Origin: Rutidosis leptorrhynchoides
Taxonomy: Eukaryota > Streptophyta > Magnoliopsida > Asterales > Asteraceae
Direction: 5' to 3'
Assembly: GCF_046630445.1 (NCBI RefSeq)
Contig: NC_092341.1
Location: forward strand, 2,177,501-2,241,500
Length of the DNA stretch: 64,000 nucleotides
Each line of letters starts with the position of its first letter. The stretch's first letter is position 1. A program made the position numbers and the translations under genes. The notes beneath the pieces are model-generated. The model had not been told where the DNA came from. It saw only the letters and a program-made list of their open reading frames with translations, and searched no databases. Shown one piece after another: positions 12,716-24,900 of this stretch.

Positions 12716-13289
12716 TTTTAACACCTATTTCCTTATGAGGTAAGGCTTAGTGTGCCAACACGATACTAGAAGTAATCTAGCTTTAGGTGGGCGAGTGTTG
12801 CCGATTGATGTTTGCCCTTGGGAAATAATCCCTGCAGACCCGGTTCACAAGTATAGAAACTTGTGGGGTGGCTTCATCAATCTGTCGTCCGTAGAGCGTA
12901 GAATTGCTAGCCGGATGACTTCTAGTGAGAGAAAGTGATAGAGAGAGAGGTGAAGTCTCTGCTCTCAATTTTTCAGAATATCTGAACCCTGTAAAATGAT
13001 GACCCAAGGGGTCTATTTATAGTGTCAGATTCACCGGATTGTTCGAAGACACGTGTCAGATAATGATACGTTCTGTTATTCATGATCCGAAATTTATGCT
13101 GAATAGGGCGCTCTCCGTTCAGGGCTTATGCACTAGGCGGCCTTCAGGGCTTACGCATGATGGAGCAGCCTGTACAGCGGAGAACGCTGGTCGGACAGTC
13201 TCATAAAACTGTTGTTCTCAGTGCTTCTGATGGTAATTTTCTGCGATCATTATGCCTTTTATGCGTGTATACGATAGGATACACCATTA
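12716..13289 (-). repeat. 3' LTR of E
   Basis: In element orientation it begins TAATGGTGTATCC and ends in TTAACA, here mutated to AAAA at the terminus. It carries the G-box palindrome GACACGTGTC (13048-13057) and a TATA box (CTATTTATAG on the + strand, 13012-13021). It is paired with 48713-49287. Confidence 0.9.
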
Positions 13290-13300
13290 AGTCCCCCAAG
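13290..13300 (-). promoter_or_regulatory. Polypurine tract of E
   Basis: On the minus strand CTTGGGGGACT lies directly before the LTR. H has AACTGGGGGGACT in the same place and F has AACTGGAGAGACT. Confidence 0.8.
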
Positions 13301-13439
13301 TTTAATGACTTAAGCGTTTGAAAAATGTTTAAGTTGTTAAACTTTTGATAACACATCCCAACCAAGTCTTCACGTTTCCCTTTTGCATTGGGGAGCACAT
13401 TTACAGGCATTAAATGATAGGCGAAATTTACTGACTTCG

Positions 13440-13703
13440 TAATGATTATTTTTACATGGCTATAATACCCCACGCGCCTCCAGCTGTAAAAAGCGTTTCT
13501 TCGTATTCACCTTTTAATCGTGTCCATACACGTGTGTGGTTGAAAATAAAACCCCCAAAATCACCACCAAGCACAGCTGTCACAACTTTTTCCTTTTTAA
13601 CCACCATAAACCCTAATCGAGCATTCACTTTTACAGCTTCCTTCTACAGTGTTCATCTTTTACCATCAATACCTTCTTTAGTTCCTGTTTCATTAAAACT
13701 TTA
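13440..13703 (+). promoter_or_regulatory. Probable promoter and 5' UTR of the antisense gene in E
   Basis: Contains GCCTCCAGCT (13476-13485) followed by a TATA-like GTAAAAAG, and CCATACACGTGT with a G-box (13524-13535). The same blocks in the same order occur upstream of the homologous gene in H on the other strand (58905 to 58846). Conservation of noncoding sequence upstream of the gene in two diverged elements suggests an internal promoter. No transcript evidence is available. Confidence 0.6.
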
Positions 13704-15793
13704 ATGGCAGCCATAAAGGATGTTACAGCTATTCATAGCAGAGTAAATGAGAAATATTTGGGCGAGCTACTGCAACGTTTTTCTAGATTAGCTGGTGTTG
13801 AACCAATAATTCCTGCAACTAATGCCAGAGCCTGCTCACCACCTCCTGGCAAGGTTGCTATTTATGTCCATTCAATTTTCAATTTTTGTTTGCGACTGCC
13901 ATTTACGCCATTCTTTTTAGAAATTTGCAAGTTCTACGGTGTTGCCGTTGGTCAATTCGAAAGATTCTTATCTTTGAAATGTATTGCCACGCAAGGAATA
14001 TAGAGCCATCTATTCGGATATTTTGCCATTTGGTACGTATAGCATCCTACGAAAAAGGTTGGTTTACATTCAACAAAGTTCACGGATTTCTGAGACCTGC
14101 ACTTGATCATCCCAACAATGATTGGTACGTTTCATTTATCTTTATAAATGAAGATACAATTGATGACAAATACTCAGCTGCTCGAGTTTGGCGTAAATAC
14201 TTGCATACCGTATCAGTTACCTTTCCAAGACTAAAGAACAAGGAAAACATTTTGTTTAAGAAAATTAAAGCTGAACAGATCAACGACGTTAAATATGGGG
14301 AACACATGCTTTCCTTAACATCTGTAAGCCAGGATTGGGATATCACACAAGGTTATGCCTGTGTTCTTGCTGGGAGGAAGAGTAAGTGCTTACTTTTGCT
14401 ATATATGCTTAATAAGATGCTCCCCTTTATTTATCCAATTAACCACTGTGACTTTTAAACTTCTGCAGAAATTACTCCTCTTACCGCCATGCGATCGTCG
14501 TCTTACTCGCAACTTACCTTTACCACTCAGACAATTATTGACGATACTCCCATTCCTGAAGAGGATGCTGTAAGGGAGGAGGAAGATGAAGAAGAAGAAG
14601 TAGAAGACATAGGTATGAACCGAGTTGCTTCTAGGGAACGTCGTGCCTCGGGTAATGAGAATGATAACACTGAATTTAGTAAAATACCAGACCACAACCT
14701 GTATTTGTTTTCTTTTAGGCCCAGTACTGGTGGATTTTATAATCCAGACCCTTCTTTATATATTATGCCACCCTTGAAATCTTGTGAAGCATATTGGAAC
14801 TTTTTTATAAGTAACAATTTCCCTTTATCTCCAATAGCTAGTGCATCACGCCAAGACACTACATTAGTGACTCTTCCGCCTTCCGCCAAGAGAAGAAGAA
14901 CTGGTCAAAATCCTCTGACATCCGCTCACCAAGGAGCTGGCACTAGTTCTTCTCAGAAACAAATTACGCTTCCCAATCTTGATACAAATATACTTTCCTC
15001 ATTTTTAAAGGGACCACCACACTCTTACGAGGATTTCATGAATTTTTTGAACGCAATGGTGTGTCCTTCACTAGCCAAATTTTTTAGCAGCCTATCTGAT
15101 GCAGATACTAAGAAGGTTAAGGCACAAAGTATCATTCTTAACATTGCTTCTGGGTTAAATGACCTTCAACGCCTATCTGAGTTGCAAAGCAATGAAATCA
15201 CCACAAATAAGGAACTATCTGCTGAAAAAGAGAAAGTAGCAAAGACTGGACAAGTAGCTACATCCTTAAAGAGGGAATATGATACGATGAAGAGGCTTTA
15301 TGATAATAGCAACAAACGGAGGGCGGATTATAAGGAACAAGTCAAAGAACTATCCTCCAGAGAAAAGCAACACTTGAGCAAAATTGATGAACTAGTAAAG
15401 GAGAATGAAAAAATACTTGAGCAGAATAACGCGCTGCAAGAACAGCTTAAAGCTAAAGAGGAGAATGAAAGACGTATGATAGCTGGGATCCCTGCCCTTG
15501 TAGAGCGTATCTTTAATTGTCAAGCTCTGTCTCACAGGATACGCGAGTTCGTCCGTCTTGCGAAGTGTGCTGAATGACTAAGTTTTTTCAACTTTATGAA
15601 AAGAAAACTGCCAGAATTGCCAAATCCAATGCCTGTTGTTATTACATCGAAGATTAATGAAAATGCCATGAAAGAAGCTGATGCAGCAGGTGCACTAATA
15701 GAAAATATGAAGTTTGCTGATCTTGGAAATCTTTGTAAAAAACTAAATGTAACAATAGACGATGTACTGAATTATACTCCTCAAGATGAATGA
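13704..15793 (+). pseudogene. Antisense accessory gene of E (Transposase_28-like plus coiled coil)
   Basis: It runs opposite to E's gag-pol. Exon 1 is 13704-14381 and exon 2 is 14469-15793. The 87-bp intron has GTAAGT and CTTCTGCAG borders and splits a codon in phase 1. Exon 1 has the pattern of the 'putative gypsy type transposon' domain: PPPGKVAIYVHSIF, LRLPFTPFFLEICKFY and, in a second frame, ILIFEMYCHARNIEPSIR. A frameshift near 13960 separates the two. Exon 2 has an acidic run, then a long Lys/Glu-rich heptad region (about 15190-15480) and a tail homologous to the H gene (GIPALVERI). An in-frame TGA at 15575-15577 precedes the last 71 codons. The function is unknown; such extra ORFs are known in Tat-lineage elements. 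Confidence 0.75.
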
Positions 15794-16393
15794 AATACTA
15801 TGTTTATATACATATGCTTTGCATAACGTTTAATATTGTACTTGGTTGTAATTATTAGAAAGATACTGTAATTTAGTAAGATTTTTGGAGTGAACAATGC
15901 ACAAGATATTGATATTGTACTTTGCAACCGTTATGCTTGTAAATATTGAAATTATATTCTCCATTATACGCTTTCCGTCATGAAACTCGTGAGAAAAAGT
16001 TATGAATTATTTTCGCCTTTAAATATTTTGCTGGACGCCATGATCCGTTATCCGTTTTGCTCTGCATTTTGTGTATATAAGTTGTGTCATGACATTTTTT
16101 GTAGATTCGTTTCATCGCTTCGATGCTTTAGTGAGTTCTACATGTCTCACTATCGATACAACCATTTTGAGTATGATTGCACTTCTACCACCGAAAGGCT
16201 ATCTTTCTTTCTGCGGGTAGGGATGACACACAGCTATGTGACACCTGGGCTAAAAAATCCTTGGACGGATAAAATTTATGAAAAATATTGCCATAAGAAT
16301 AATTGCTATTATTCATATTCTTAAAAAAAATTTTACATTTATGACTATATCTCATGCATTTGACAGTTGATCAAGCTGTACATGCATATAGTG
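15794..16393. other. Spacer between antisense gene and pol of E
   Basis: A noncoding stretch in which the 3' ends of pol and the antisense gene converge. The part from about 16180 to 16393 is strongly conserved with F (45763-45960, opposite strand), including a 20-base palindrome at 16224-16243. The ORF at 15980-16324 overlaps this conserved noncoding block and shows no family resemblance. Confidence 0.6.
16224..16243. other. Conserved imperfect palindrome downstream of pol (E copy)
   Basis: TGACACACAGCTATGTGACA is self-complementary except for one mismatched pair, centred on AGCT. Its exact reverse complement is in F at 45911-45930 at the same distance scale from the integrase stop. It may form a hairpin in RNA near the pol 3' end. 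Confidence 0.6.
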
Positions 16394-16784
16394 CTACGCG
16401 TAAAATTTTTTTAAATTCATTGCATTCCAAGCTCTTTCGTATTGCTCGCCGGAAGGCGCAGCAAGCATGTATGATCCATTCTGATTTACTTTTGTGACCT
16501 TATAAGGTCCTTCCCATTTTGGGGCTAGCTTTTCAAATTTGATTTGCCTGCTTGCCTCATTATCATGTAGCACCAGATCACCTACTTCAAACTGCACATG
16601 CTGCACTTTCTTGTTGTAATATTTTGCCATTTTATGCTTGTGATCTGCTTGCCGGATGGCGGCCATTAACCTTCTTTCCTCCAACAAGTTGAGATTCTCT
16701 CTTAATGCTTCAGAATTAGCCTCAACATCAAATGCCATAATGCGTTGCGTTGGCACACATATTTTGGCCGGTATTACTGCCTCT
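16394..16784 (-). pseudogene. pol: Integrase C-terminus of E pol
   Basis: Continuation of the E integrase after F. It reads EAVIPAKICVPTQRI, a coiled segment, then FEVGDLVLHDN, KLAPKWEGPYKVTKV and NLKKFYA before the stop, which is the usual C-terminal (GPY/F-type) end of Tat-lineage integrase. GTACC at 16785-16789 is the target duplication left by F; the upstream part of the gene is at 47336. The frame is open throughout this piece. Confidence 0.85.
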
Positions 16785-16789
16785 GTACC

Positions 16790-17236
16790 TAATGGTGTAT
16801 CTTAAGGTCTACACACATAAAATGAAAGATGTGGAGCTCTGAGTTACGGACGTTTTGGCTTTTGAATCACCTCAATCGGAGTTCGTATGAGAAAGTTATG
16901 CCCAAATTAGTGAAGACATGCAAGTTATTGGGCTTTCCCATTAATTAAGCCCAAGAAACTCCTCACTAGCCCAAACTTTGCCTATAAATATAAGAGCTCC
17001 CCACCTCATTTGGTACAAGAAAAGAGGAGCAGCCATTTCACTTTCTCTCTCACACACTTTCCCTCCACTCTCCATTCTCCACTCTCCATGACTTCGGGTC
17101 CCAATTTATGGGCAGCATACTACTCTTTCTCTAGACTTTCTCTCTCATACACACTTTCTCTCTCTAGACTTCATCTATCATCCGCCCAACACCAAGGCAT
17201 GACTTCATCCGCCCAGCTCCAAGGCATGACTTCATC
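16790..17236 (+). repeat. 5' LTR of F, left part
   Basis: Starts TAATGGTGTATC. TATA box TATAAATA at 16983-16990. The 27-bp minisatellite begins near 17179 and is interrupted by C after TCATC at 17232-17236. Confidence 0.9.
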
Positions 17237-19121
17237 TGTGACGACCCGAAAACTTCCGACCAAATTTAAACTTAATCTTTATATGATTTAGATACGATAA
17301 GCAAGGTATATTAAATTGAATTTCAAAATTTTCGAAGCAGTTTATGAAATCCTTTGACCTTGACAATTCTCGACGATTCACGAATCATAAATTGTAAATA
17401 AACGTGTATACAGAAAAAAATATATAAATATCAATATAAATATACATTATATATAATAATATGATATAATAATTTATGATTTAATTGCTTAAACTAAATA
17501 TGAAAATATAATACAAAAATATTTAAATGATAATTGAAATGAATATTTAAAGATATATGATTTCTGTACATAGTTAATATATGTATATTGGGATATAAAT
17601 ATAAAAAGTTATAGATATTATATAATACAAAATTAATAAAATGTAATAAAATTATAGGTTAAGGATATAGTATCATAATAGTATTATTATTATTTTCATT
17701 ATTTTGTTTTATATTAATATCAATATTAGTATTAGTTATATTATTATTATTGTTATATTGGTAATTAATAAATTCTAATAGTTTTAGGGTTATCATAATA
17801 ACAATCCTTATTATAAATATTATTATGAGGAAGATTGAAATTTGCAAATCAATTATGAATTAGGTACATTATTAGTTACTATTATCTTTATAAATTATAA
17901 TTCTTATTATTATGTTTACCATTACTATTATTAAATATTATTAATATTATTATGTTAAAAATATAAATATGAAATTTGTTATATAATTTGTTATTATTAT
18001 AATTATTATTACTATTATCATTAAAAATCATTATTATTATTATTATAACTTTGATTAATAGTAATTATTATTTTCATTCAAGATTATCATTATCATTATT
18101 GTATTTATTTTTATCACCATTATTAATACTAATAGAATTATTTTTATATTATTATTATAAATGTTACTAAAGATATTAAAAAGTATTATTATTATTTATA
18201 TAGTTATATTTAATAATTATCAATATTAATTATATATTATATATAAAAATCAAGAAAACTAGTACAGAATCTGTTTGCTGTCCCTCTCAAGCTTTAGAAA
18301 ATTCTTGTTTCTGTCCTTAATTTGTTTAAAGTCAATTCCTAATTCAGAGAAACAGCCAAATTCAGTTAGAGGTCACGATTACCTTTTATTTTTTTTATTT
18401 ATTTTTTTCTCTGAATTATTCTTGCTGTCGTGAAGATTATTATAAAATGTGGTAAATTCCTGTTTAAAGGTTACCTAATGAACTCACATTATCAAATATC
18501 AAATTTCAAATGCATTAACAGCTTCCATCTATTTGAATTAAAACAGAAAACATGAAGAACACATATAGTTCTCTGTTCCTGGTCATTTTGTCAAATCCTT
18601 CGATTTCGAAATCCATTTTAAAATATGTAAGTGCAGTCGTGTTAGAATTCAGATATTAAAACTATATGTAGAGTATCAAATCTTAATTTCCTTTAACAAG
18701 TTTGAATTGCAGAGTCAAAGTTCTAGTTTAAAAAGTCAAACGATTGTTCTTCATTAAAATTCGAAATCGTTTTTGAGTTTATAGAGAAATTGACGATTTG
18801 TAAAGTTTATATTAATGATTTAAAACATCTTTTATGTTGCAAGTATGAAGTAAAATAGTCTTGAATTCGAAGAATGGAATTTAATTTTTAACGGGTCACA
18901 GATATATAAATATTTTTTTTTCTGTTCTTTTCTTTCCGTCTGCTGCAAATCCCACACTCTCAAATCAATGTTTATGTCTCAATTAGTTAGTCCTAATTCT
19001 AATTAGTTAACGAGTGGATAGGGGTTTTGGTTCTCTGCTTGTTTGAATTCGATGGGAAGAAGAAGACATGGGAGAAACAAATAATACGGGTTTTATAAAA
19101 TTAGTTTCTGTTTTGAAACAG

Positions 19122-19235
19122 AAAATGGGCACAGCCCAGTTGGTTTAATGAAGTGACGGGTGAGCGGGAGGTTACAAGTTCGATCCGTGGCAGGGACATT
19201 TTCTTTTTTAGACAACTTATTTCTTAAGGTAGTCT
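19122..19235 (+). mobile_element. tRNA-derived SINE-like module in the 5' LTR of C
   Basis: Has an A-box-like CAGCCCAGTTGG (19132-19143) and a B-box-like AGTTCGATCCG (19177-19187), followed by a T-rich tail and then an ATT array. These match the RNA polymerase III promoter of tRNA-derived SINEs. A homologous module sits at the same LTR position in D. No flanking target duplication is evident, so it looks like an old insertion that became part of the LTR. Confidence 0.6.
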
Positions 19236-19240
19236 CACCT

Positions 19241-19245
19241 TTTTA

Positions 19246-19340
<95 letters not shown>

Positions 19341-19342
19341 GA
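19241..19342. repeat. (ATT)n microsatellite, 5' LTR of C
   Basis: About 33 uninterrupted ATT units just downstream of the SINE-like tail. The matching array in the 3' LTR (27516-27640) has fewer pure units and more GTT interruptions. Confidence 0.95.
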
Positions 19343-21036
19343 TTGTTATTGTTATTGTTAGTGTTGTTGTTATGTATTATTATTATTATTGTTAATATTA
19401 TTATAATTATAATTATTATTACTATTAGTATTATCATTTAGATTATTATTAGTAATATCATTATGTTAAAAAAAACTAATATTGCTATTATTATTATCAT
19501 TATTATAAACATCAGTATTGCTAAAATTATCATTATTAAGTGTTATTATGAAAAGTCTCATTTTAGTAAATGTATTATTTAAAAAAAAAATTATTATTAT
19601 CAATACTATTAAAAAATATCATTTTTATGAAAATTATCATTTTGATTACTAATAGGATGATTATTATTATCATTATTATTATTATTATTATTAGTATTAT
19701 TTTAGAGACATTATTATTAATTTTAATCACTATTATTATGATTATTACTATAATTAATATATTATTATCAGTATTGTTATTATTAATATTATCATTATAA
19801 ATACAACCTTTATTTACCATTAGTAATATTATTTTACTAAATAACTATTATGTATATAAAAATAAATATATTTATAAGTAATATTACATATAAGAATGTA
19901 TTAATTAGATTAACAATTTTTTTTATACGAATATTCATATATAACAATTAGGTATTTTAATATCATACTAACCCAAAATATATTAATATAACTATATAAA
20001 TATAAATCCTTTTAGAATATATATATACATAAACTAAATATATATAATATATAAAATAAGTATAATATATACAATTGCTCAATTACGAATATATGTTTTA
20101 ATATATATACAAATGATATAGGTTCGTGAATCCGAGGCCAACCCTGCATTGTTCAATATAGTCATATGTATTTTTACTACAAAATACATTAGGTGAGTTT
20201 CATTAATCCCTTTTTAAATGCTTTTGCAATATATATTTTTGGGACTGAGAATACATGCGCTGCTTTTATAAATGCTTTACGAGATAGACACAAGTAATCG
20301 AAACTACATTCTATGGTTGGATTATCTAATCGAATATGCCCTTTTTATTAAGTCTGGTAATCTAAGAATTAGGGAACGGACACCCTAATTGACGCGAACT
20401 CTAAAGATAGATCTATCGGGCCCAACAAGCCCCATCCAAAGTACCGGATGCTTTAGTACTTCGAAATTTATATCATGTCCGAAGGAGGATCCCGGAATGA
20501 TGGGGATATTCTTATATGTATATTGTGAATGTCGGTTACCAGGTGTTCAATCCATATGAATGATTATTTTGTCTCTGTGCATGGGACGTATGTTTATGAG
20601 AAATGGAAATATGAAATCTTGTGGTCTGTTAAAATTATGAAATGATTATTTATGATAAACTAATGAACTCACCAACCTTTTGGTTGACACTTGAAAGCAT
20701 GTTTATTCTCAGGTATGAAAGAAATCTTCCGCTGTGCAATTGCTCATTTTAAAGATATTACTTGGAGTCATTCATGACATATTTCAAAAGACGTTGCATT
20801 CGAGTCGTTGAGTTCCTCAAGATTATTATTAAGTCAATTATAGTTAGATATATTAATAAATGGTATGCATGCCGTCAACTTTCGATGTAATGAAAGATTG
20901 TATTTTCAAAAATGAATGCAATGCTTGTAAAATGTATCATATAGAGGTCAAGTACCTCGCGATGTAATCAACTGTTGTGAATCGTTTATAATCGATATGG
21001 ACTTCGTCCGGATGGATTAGGACGGGTCTCTACAGT

Positions 21037-21048
21037 TGGTATCAGAGC
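21037..21048 (+). promoter_or_regulatory. Primer-binding site of C
   Basis: TGGTATCAGAGC, complementary to the 3' end of initiator methionine tRNA, two bases after the LTR end. It sets element polarity. Confidence 0.92.
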
Positions 21049-21440
21049 GGTGGTCTTAGCGAACCAGGTCTGCATTAGTGTGTCTAACTAATAAGTCGTT
21101 AGGATGCATTTGTAAGTCTGGACTTTGACCGTGTCTGCATGTCAAAAGTTTTGCTTATCATTTCGTGTCGAAAATTACTTGCTTATCATTCTTAATCTAG
21201 ACATATCTTGCTGCCTGGATTGCATGAATAGTGTATAGACAAAATTCATATCTTAACGTATCTGCTACTTCATATCTTAGCGTATCTGTTACTGTAACTT
21301 TGCCTAACATATTCCGTAGATTCCTCCACAACTTATGGGATTTTTAGTATTATATATGCATATGTAAATTATGTATTGCAGGGTACTAATCTACATCCTA
21401 TTCTATTCCTTATCTAAAATCCTTCATCTGATCGTACGAG

Positions 21441-21968
21441 ATGAGTCCCTCAACCAGTTCGAGTCCCTTAGATTCCGATAACTATTCCGATAGTTATTCC
21501 GACAGCTATTCCGATATAGAGTTTCACTCGAGCTCTGAAAGCAGTGTCACCGGAATGAATCAACCAATCAGCCATCCCAAATTCATCTGATGGTTTCGTA
21601 GTCGACTAAATCAATGGAGACGAGAAGAAGGCGATCCTTTCTATTCACCAACCTGCACTCTTGGTGAAGAACCTGAAGCACTTACCGACGAACCTGTTCG
21701 TAATACCATTTTCTTTTTCATTTCCAGAGTATCTCGCCACGACTATATCACAAGTCAAATTCTAAACCTTATTCATCCGCTTGTTCCGACTGACAATCAT
21801 CCCGGAGTAATCGAAGAAGTCAACGAGCTTCGCACTCGAATAATCAATTTGGAAAATATGGTGCAAAACGTACCAGCTTCAGCAACATTACCGGCATCAA
21901 CAGTACCATCAACAAAACAAGTTTCAACACCTCATGCCCCAATATCTCATTCCGTACCTCGATTATAA
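21441..21968 (+). pseudogene. gag-like ORF of C
   Basis: Begins MSPSTSSSPLDSD, with an acidic DSYSDSYSD repeat near residue 13. A TGA at 21588-21590 interrupts it, and the same frame continues to 21968 (about 175 codons in all). The distal part includes DPFYSPTCTLGEEPE and VRNTIFFFISRVSRHDY, an amphipathic segment and a Ser/Thr/Pro-rich tail. It is the first ORF after the primer site, where gag lies in chromoviruses, but I see no capsid signature or zinc knuckle. It could be a truncated gag N-terminus or a family-specific protein. Confidence 0.45.
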
Positions 21969-24900
21969 TCATCGTTCTACGTATCATTCTACATCGATTA
22001 TATTCGTTCTTCATAACGATTAAGTAATCTCTAAATGTTTTAGAGATTATGTATTTTAGTTCTAACGGTAAATCAAATGAGATCAATATCATATTAACTC
22101 ATTAAATCCATGATTACATCTGAAGAAAATATATATGTATATATGTTTTTATAAAGATTGTAATTAAAAATTCTTTCGTACAAACTATTAATGGTGAAAA
22201 TATTTTAACGGGTAGGTAAAACCCGAGGAATATTTAGATTTCACATTAATAAGTTACACTATACATTAATCGAATATGATTCAACAGTAATTTACTATCC
22301 TACTTGCAACCACAGCTATACGAATCTGTTCATCACAGAATAACCATTTTCATTCAATTTCATATTTGGATTTTTACTTCCCAGAATCCAACAAGTGGCA
22401 TAATGAAGAAATAATGGACACAATAAAAATTGATTAGAAACAGACTAATTAACCATATTAAGTTTTATTAAGAAACCACGCTAACTGTTCCTAGCTAACT
22501 GTTCCTAGCTAACTGGTTACATTTTTATTTACTGCAATTTAATTATCGCAATTTATATTCTCGCAATTTTATTTATTGTCATTTAATTTCTGTTATTTAC
22601 TTTACGCACTTTATTTATTGTCATTTATTTTCTGTTATTCATTTTACGCCCTTTAAATATCGGGACACGTATACAAGGTTTTGACATATCATATCGACGC
22701 ATCTATATATATTATTTGGAATCACCATAGACACTCTATATGCAGTAATGATCGAGTTCTCTATACAGGGTTGAGGTTGATTCTACAATAATATATATAG
22801 TTTGAGTTGTGATAGAGTCTGAGACGAATACGGGTCACGATACGTATAAATTAATTCGAATATTATATAGTAAACTATATATGAATTATTATTTGTACAC
22901 TGCTAACTGTGGACTATCAACATTGGACAATTAAAATGAATTAAAATATTGATTATAACATACGAAACTAAACAATTCTTCAAGTTTGCCACTTGATTTC
23001 ATCTTAAATCTCATTTGTAACTTGACGATTACAATCCGCGTTCAAAACTTTCATGATTCTTGAAAACACCTCAATCGAGAGGATGAACCAGCCGCACTTC
23101 ATTTATGGAAGGAAAGATTTATGCATATAGTTATACACCTGAAAAACCCTCGGCAACTGAGTAAAAGTTTAACACGTAGCAGCGTCAGATCCTTTGGCAT
23201 TTATTAGCAAAAATAACTTTGCGATCCCTTTTCAAAGTAGACAATTTTGTCACAGCTCCAGCAAGTCAACTTCGACTTTTCATTTGAAGTAGCCTTACTA
23301 TAATCCTGATATATACGATTACCCTTTTGATACCGGAGAATTCTTTTATATTCCACCACATTACCAGCAAATGTACCAGCAACCTTGTCGCTCCTTAGTT
23401 TAAATTCCTCCGACAAATCACTATATTTATCTATTGAAGTCTCGTCATGTACTCATCCGCATCTTGTAACGAGAACTGCCATAACAATTACCAGGAATCA
23501 GCAATCAGTACTTTGAAAACTCACAGCATATCTACATCAACAGTTATATGTATGACATTTATCTCTTAGAATTATGATCTCTCCTTCTGGAATTCTGAAA
23601 AGCACTCAGTCACAAATCAATACTCTGAATGTTGAAAAAGCTGAATGAAGCAGCAGAAACCATAGACAACCGTAAACGACCATAATCATCGAAAGTTTGA
23701 TGATAAAGAATAGTATGTTGGAAAAGCTCAGAAAAGTTGGAACTGAAAAACGGATTGAGCTAACCACGAAGGAGACCAAGGACAAATACAAGGACCATAC
23801 CATATATTCAAAGAATCCAGGTAATTCTGGATCCGATGAAACCTTCAACGAATATCTTGCTCTGTACTCATGTTAAAATCTTGCGGAAAATCTTCCTCAT
23901 CAACCATCGAACTTAGAAATTCCAAAATATCATCATCAATATCTTCGATATTTCTGAGGATATTTTCATAAATATTCTCGTCCGAAATTATATATCTCTT
24001 CGTGCTTCCTGTGTATCATTATATCGGAAACATTCAATAGAATATTTAATACCAAAAAGCGGAATATGCGAAACTATGAAGGAAGCCGTGGATAAATAAC
24101 AAAGAATAAGTTTGACTTCAAAGAATCCAAATGATTCTGTTTCTGATGAAATCTTTAGCGAATACCTTGCTTCCGAATCTAAACCCTTACGGATAAATTT
24201 TCTTCATCATCCATCGATATTAGAAATTTCAAGATATCATCGTATCTTTCCTTATAAATATCCTCCATATTTCTGAAGATATTTTCATAACTATTCTTAT
24301 CTGAAATCATTAATCTATTCCTGATATCAGTGTTACATCATATAGAAACTGTTAGTTTCTATATTCTGTAAACTTTCGAGCTAAAAATATGAATGTTATT
24401 GAAGTAATGTTGGGAACTGATGCATGAGTTAGTATAATATAATGACACTTGATCAACGTGATTATATTACAGTAATTCATGCTGAGTTTCTAAATGGAAC
24501 ATGATGATTCACAGATTATAACGTCATCATGTGTCATGTTACATAACTCTTTCATTATGATTAACTTTTGAACATATCAAGAAAATATATTCTTGATAGT
24601 TCTATCCTCAGTGATTCTGGTAATTTGACAAATCAAATCGTGCTATCACGTTCCACCCTGCCTAGAACATTATAATCATTCGAAACTCTATACCTACGAA
24701 TTCTTGATCATTATTCGCTTGACTTAAAGTTAGGAAGTGAAAACAAAAGCATGGAGCCCCGAAATACAAAGGAGTATACAAAACCCGATAACAACACAGG
24801 AATTACAAACCGTGTATGTCAATGTTTATCGTAACATAAAGACACGGGAGAATTAAAAACACTATAACCGCAAGAGTAAAGTAGAAGAAAACAGATTCCT

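Larger units (their letters stand above)
17237..21034 (+). repeat. 5' LTR of C
   Basis: TGTGACGACCC to GGGTCTCTACA, 3798 bp. AT-rich, with a SINE-like module (about 19122-19235) and ATT arrays. The polypeptide-like frames in it (Asn- or Ile-repeat) are translations of microsatellites. The last 900 bp (from about 20110) contain the blocks shared with A, B and D. Confidence 0.92.

Noticed and set aside
19132..19187. Functional tRNA gene
   Set aside because: Boxes are present but spacing and flanks do not form an acceptor stem or cloverleaf; a SINE head fits better.
19243..19437. Poly-Asn and poly-Ile ORFs in C and D LTRs (also 27514-27717, 33594-33851)
   Set aside because: They are translations of ATT microsatellites and appear on both strands; no gene signal.
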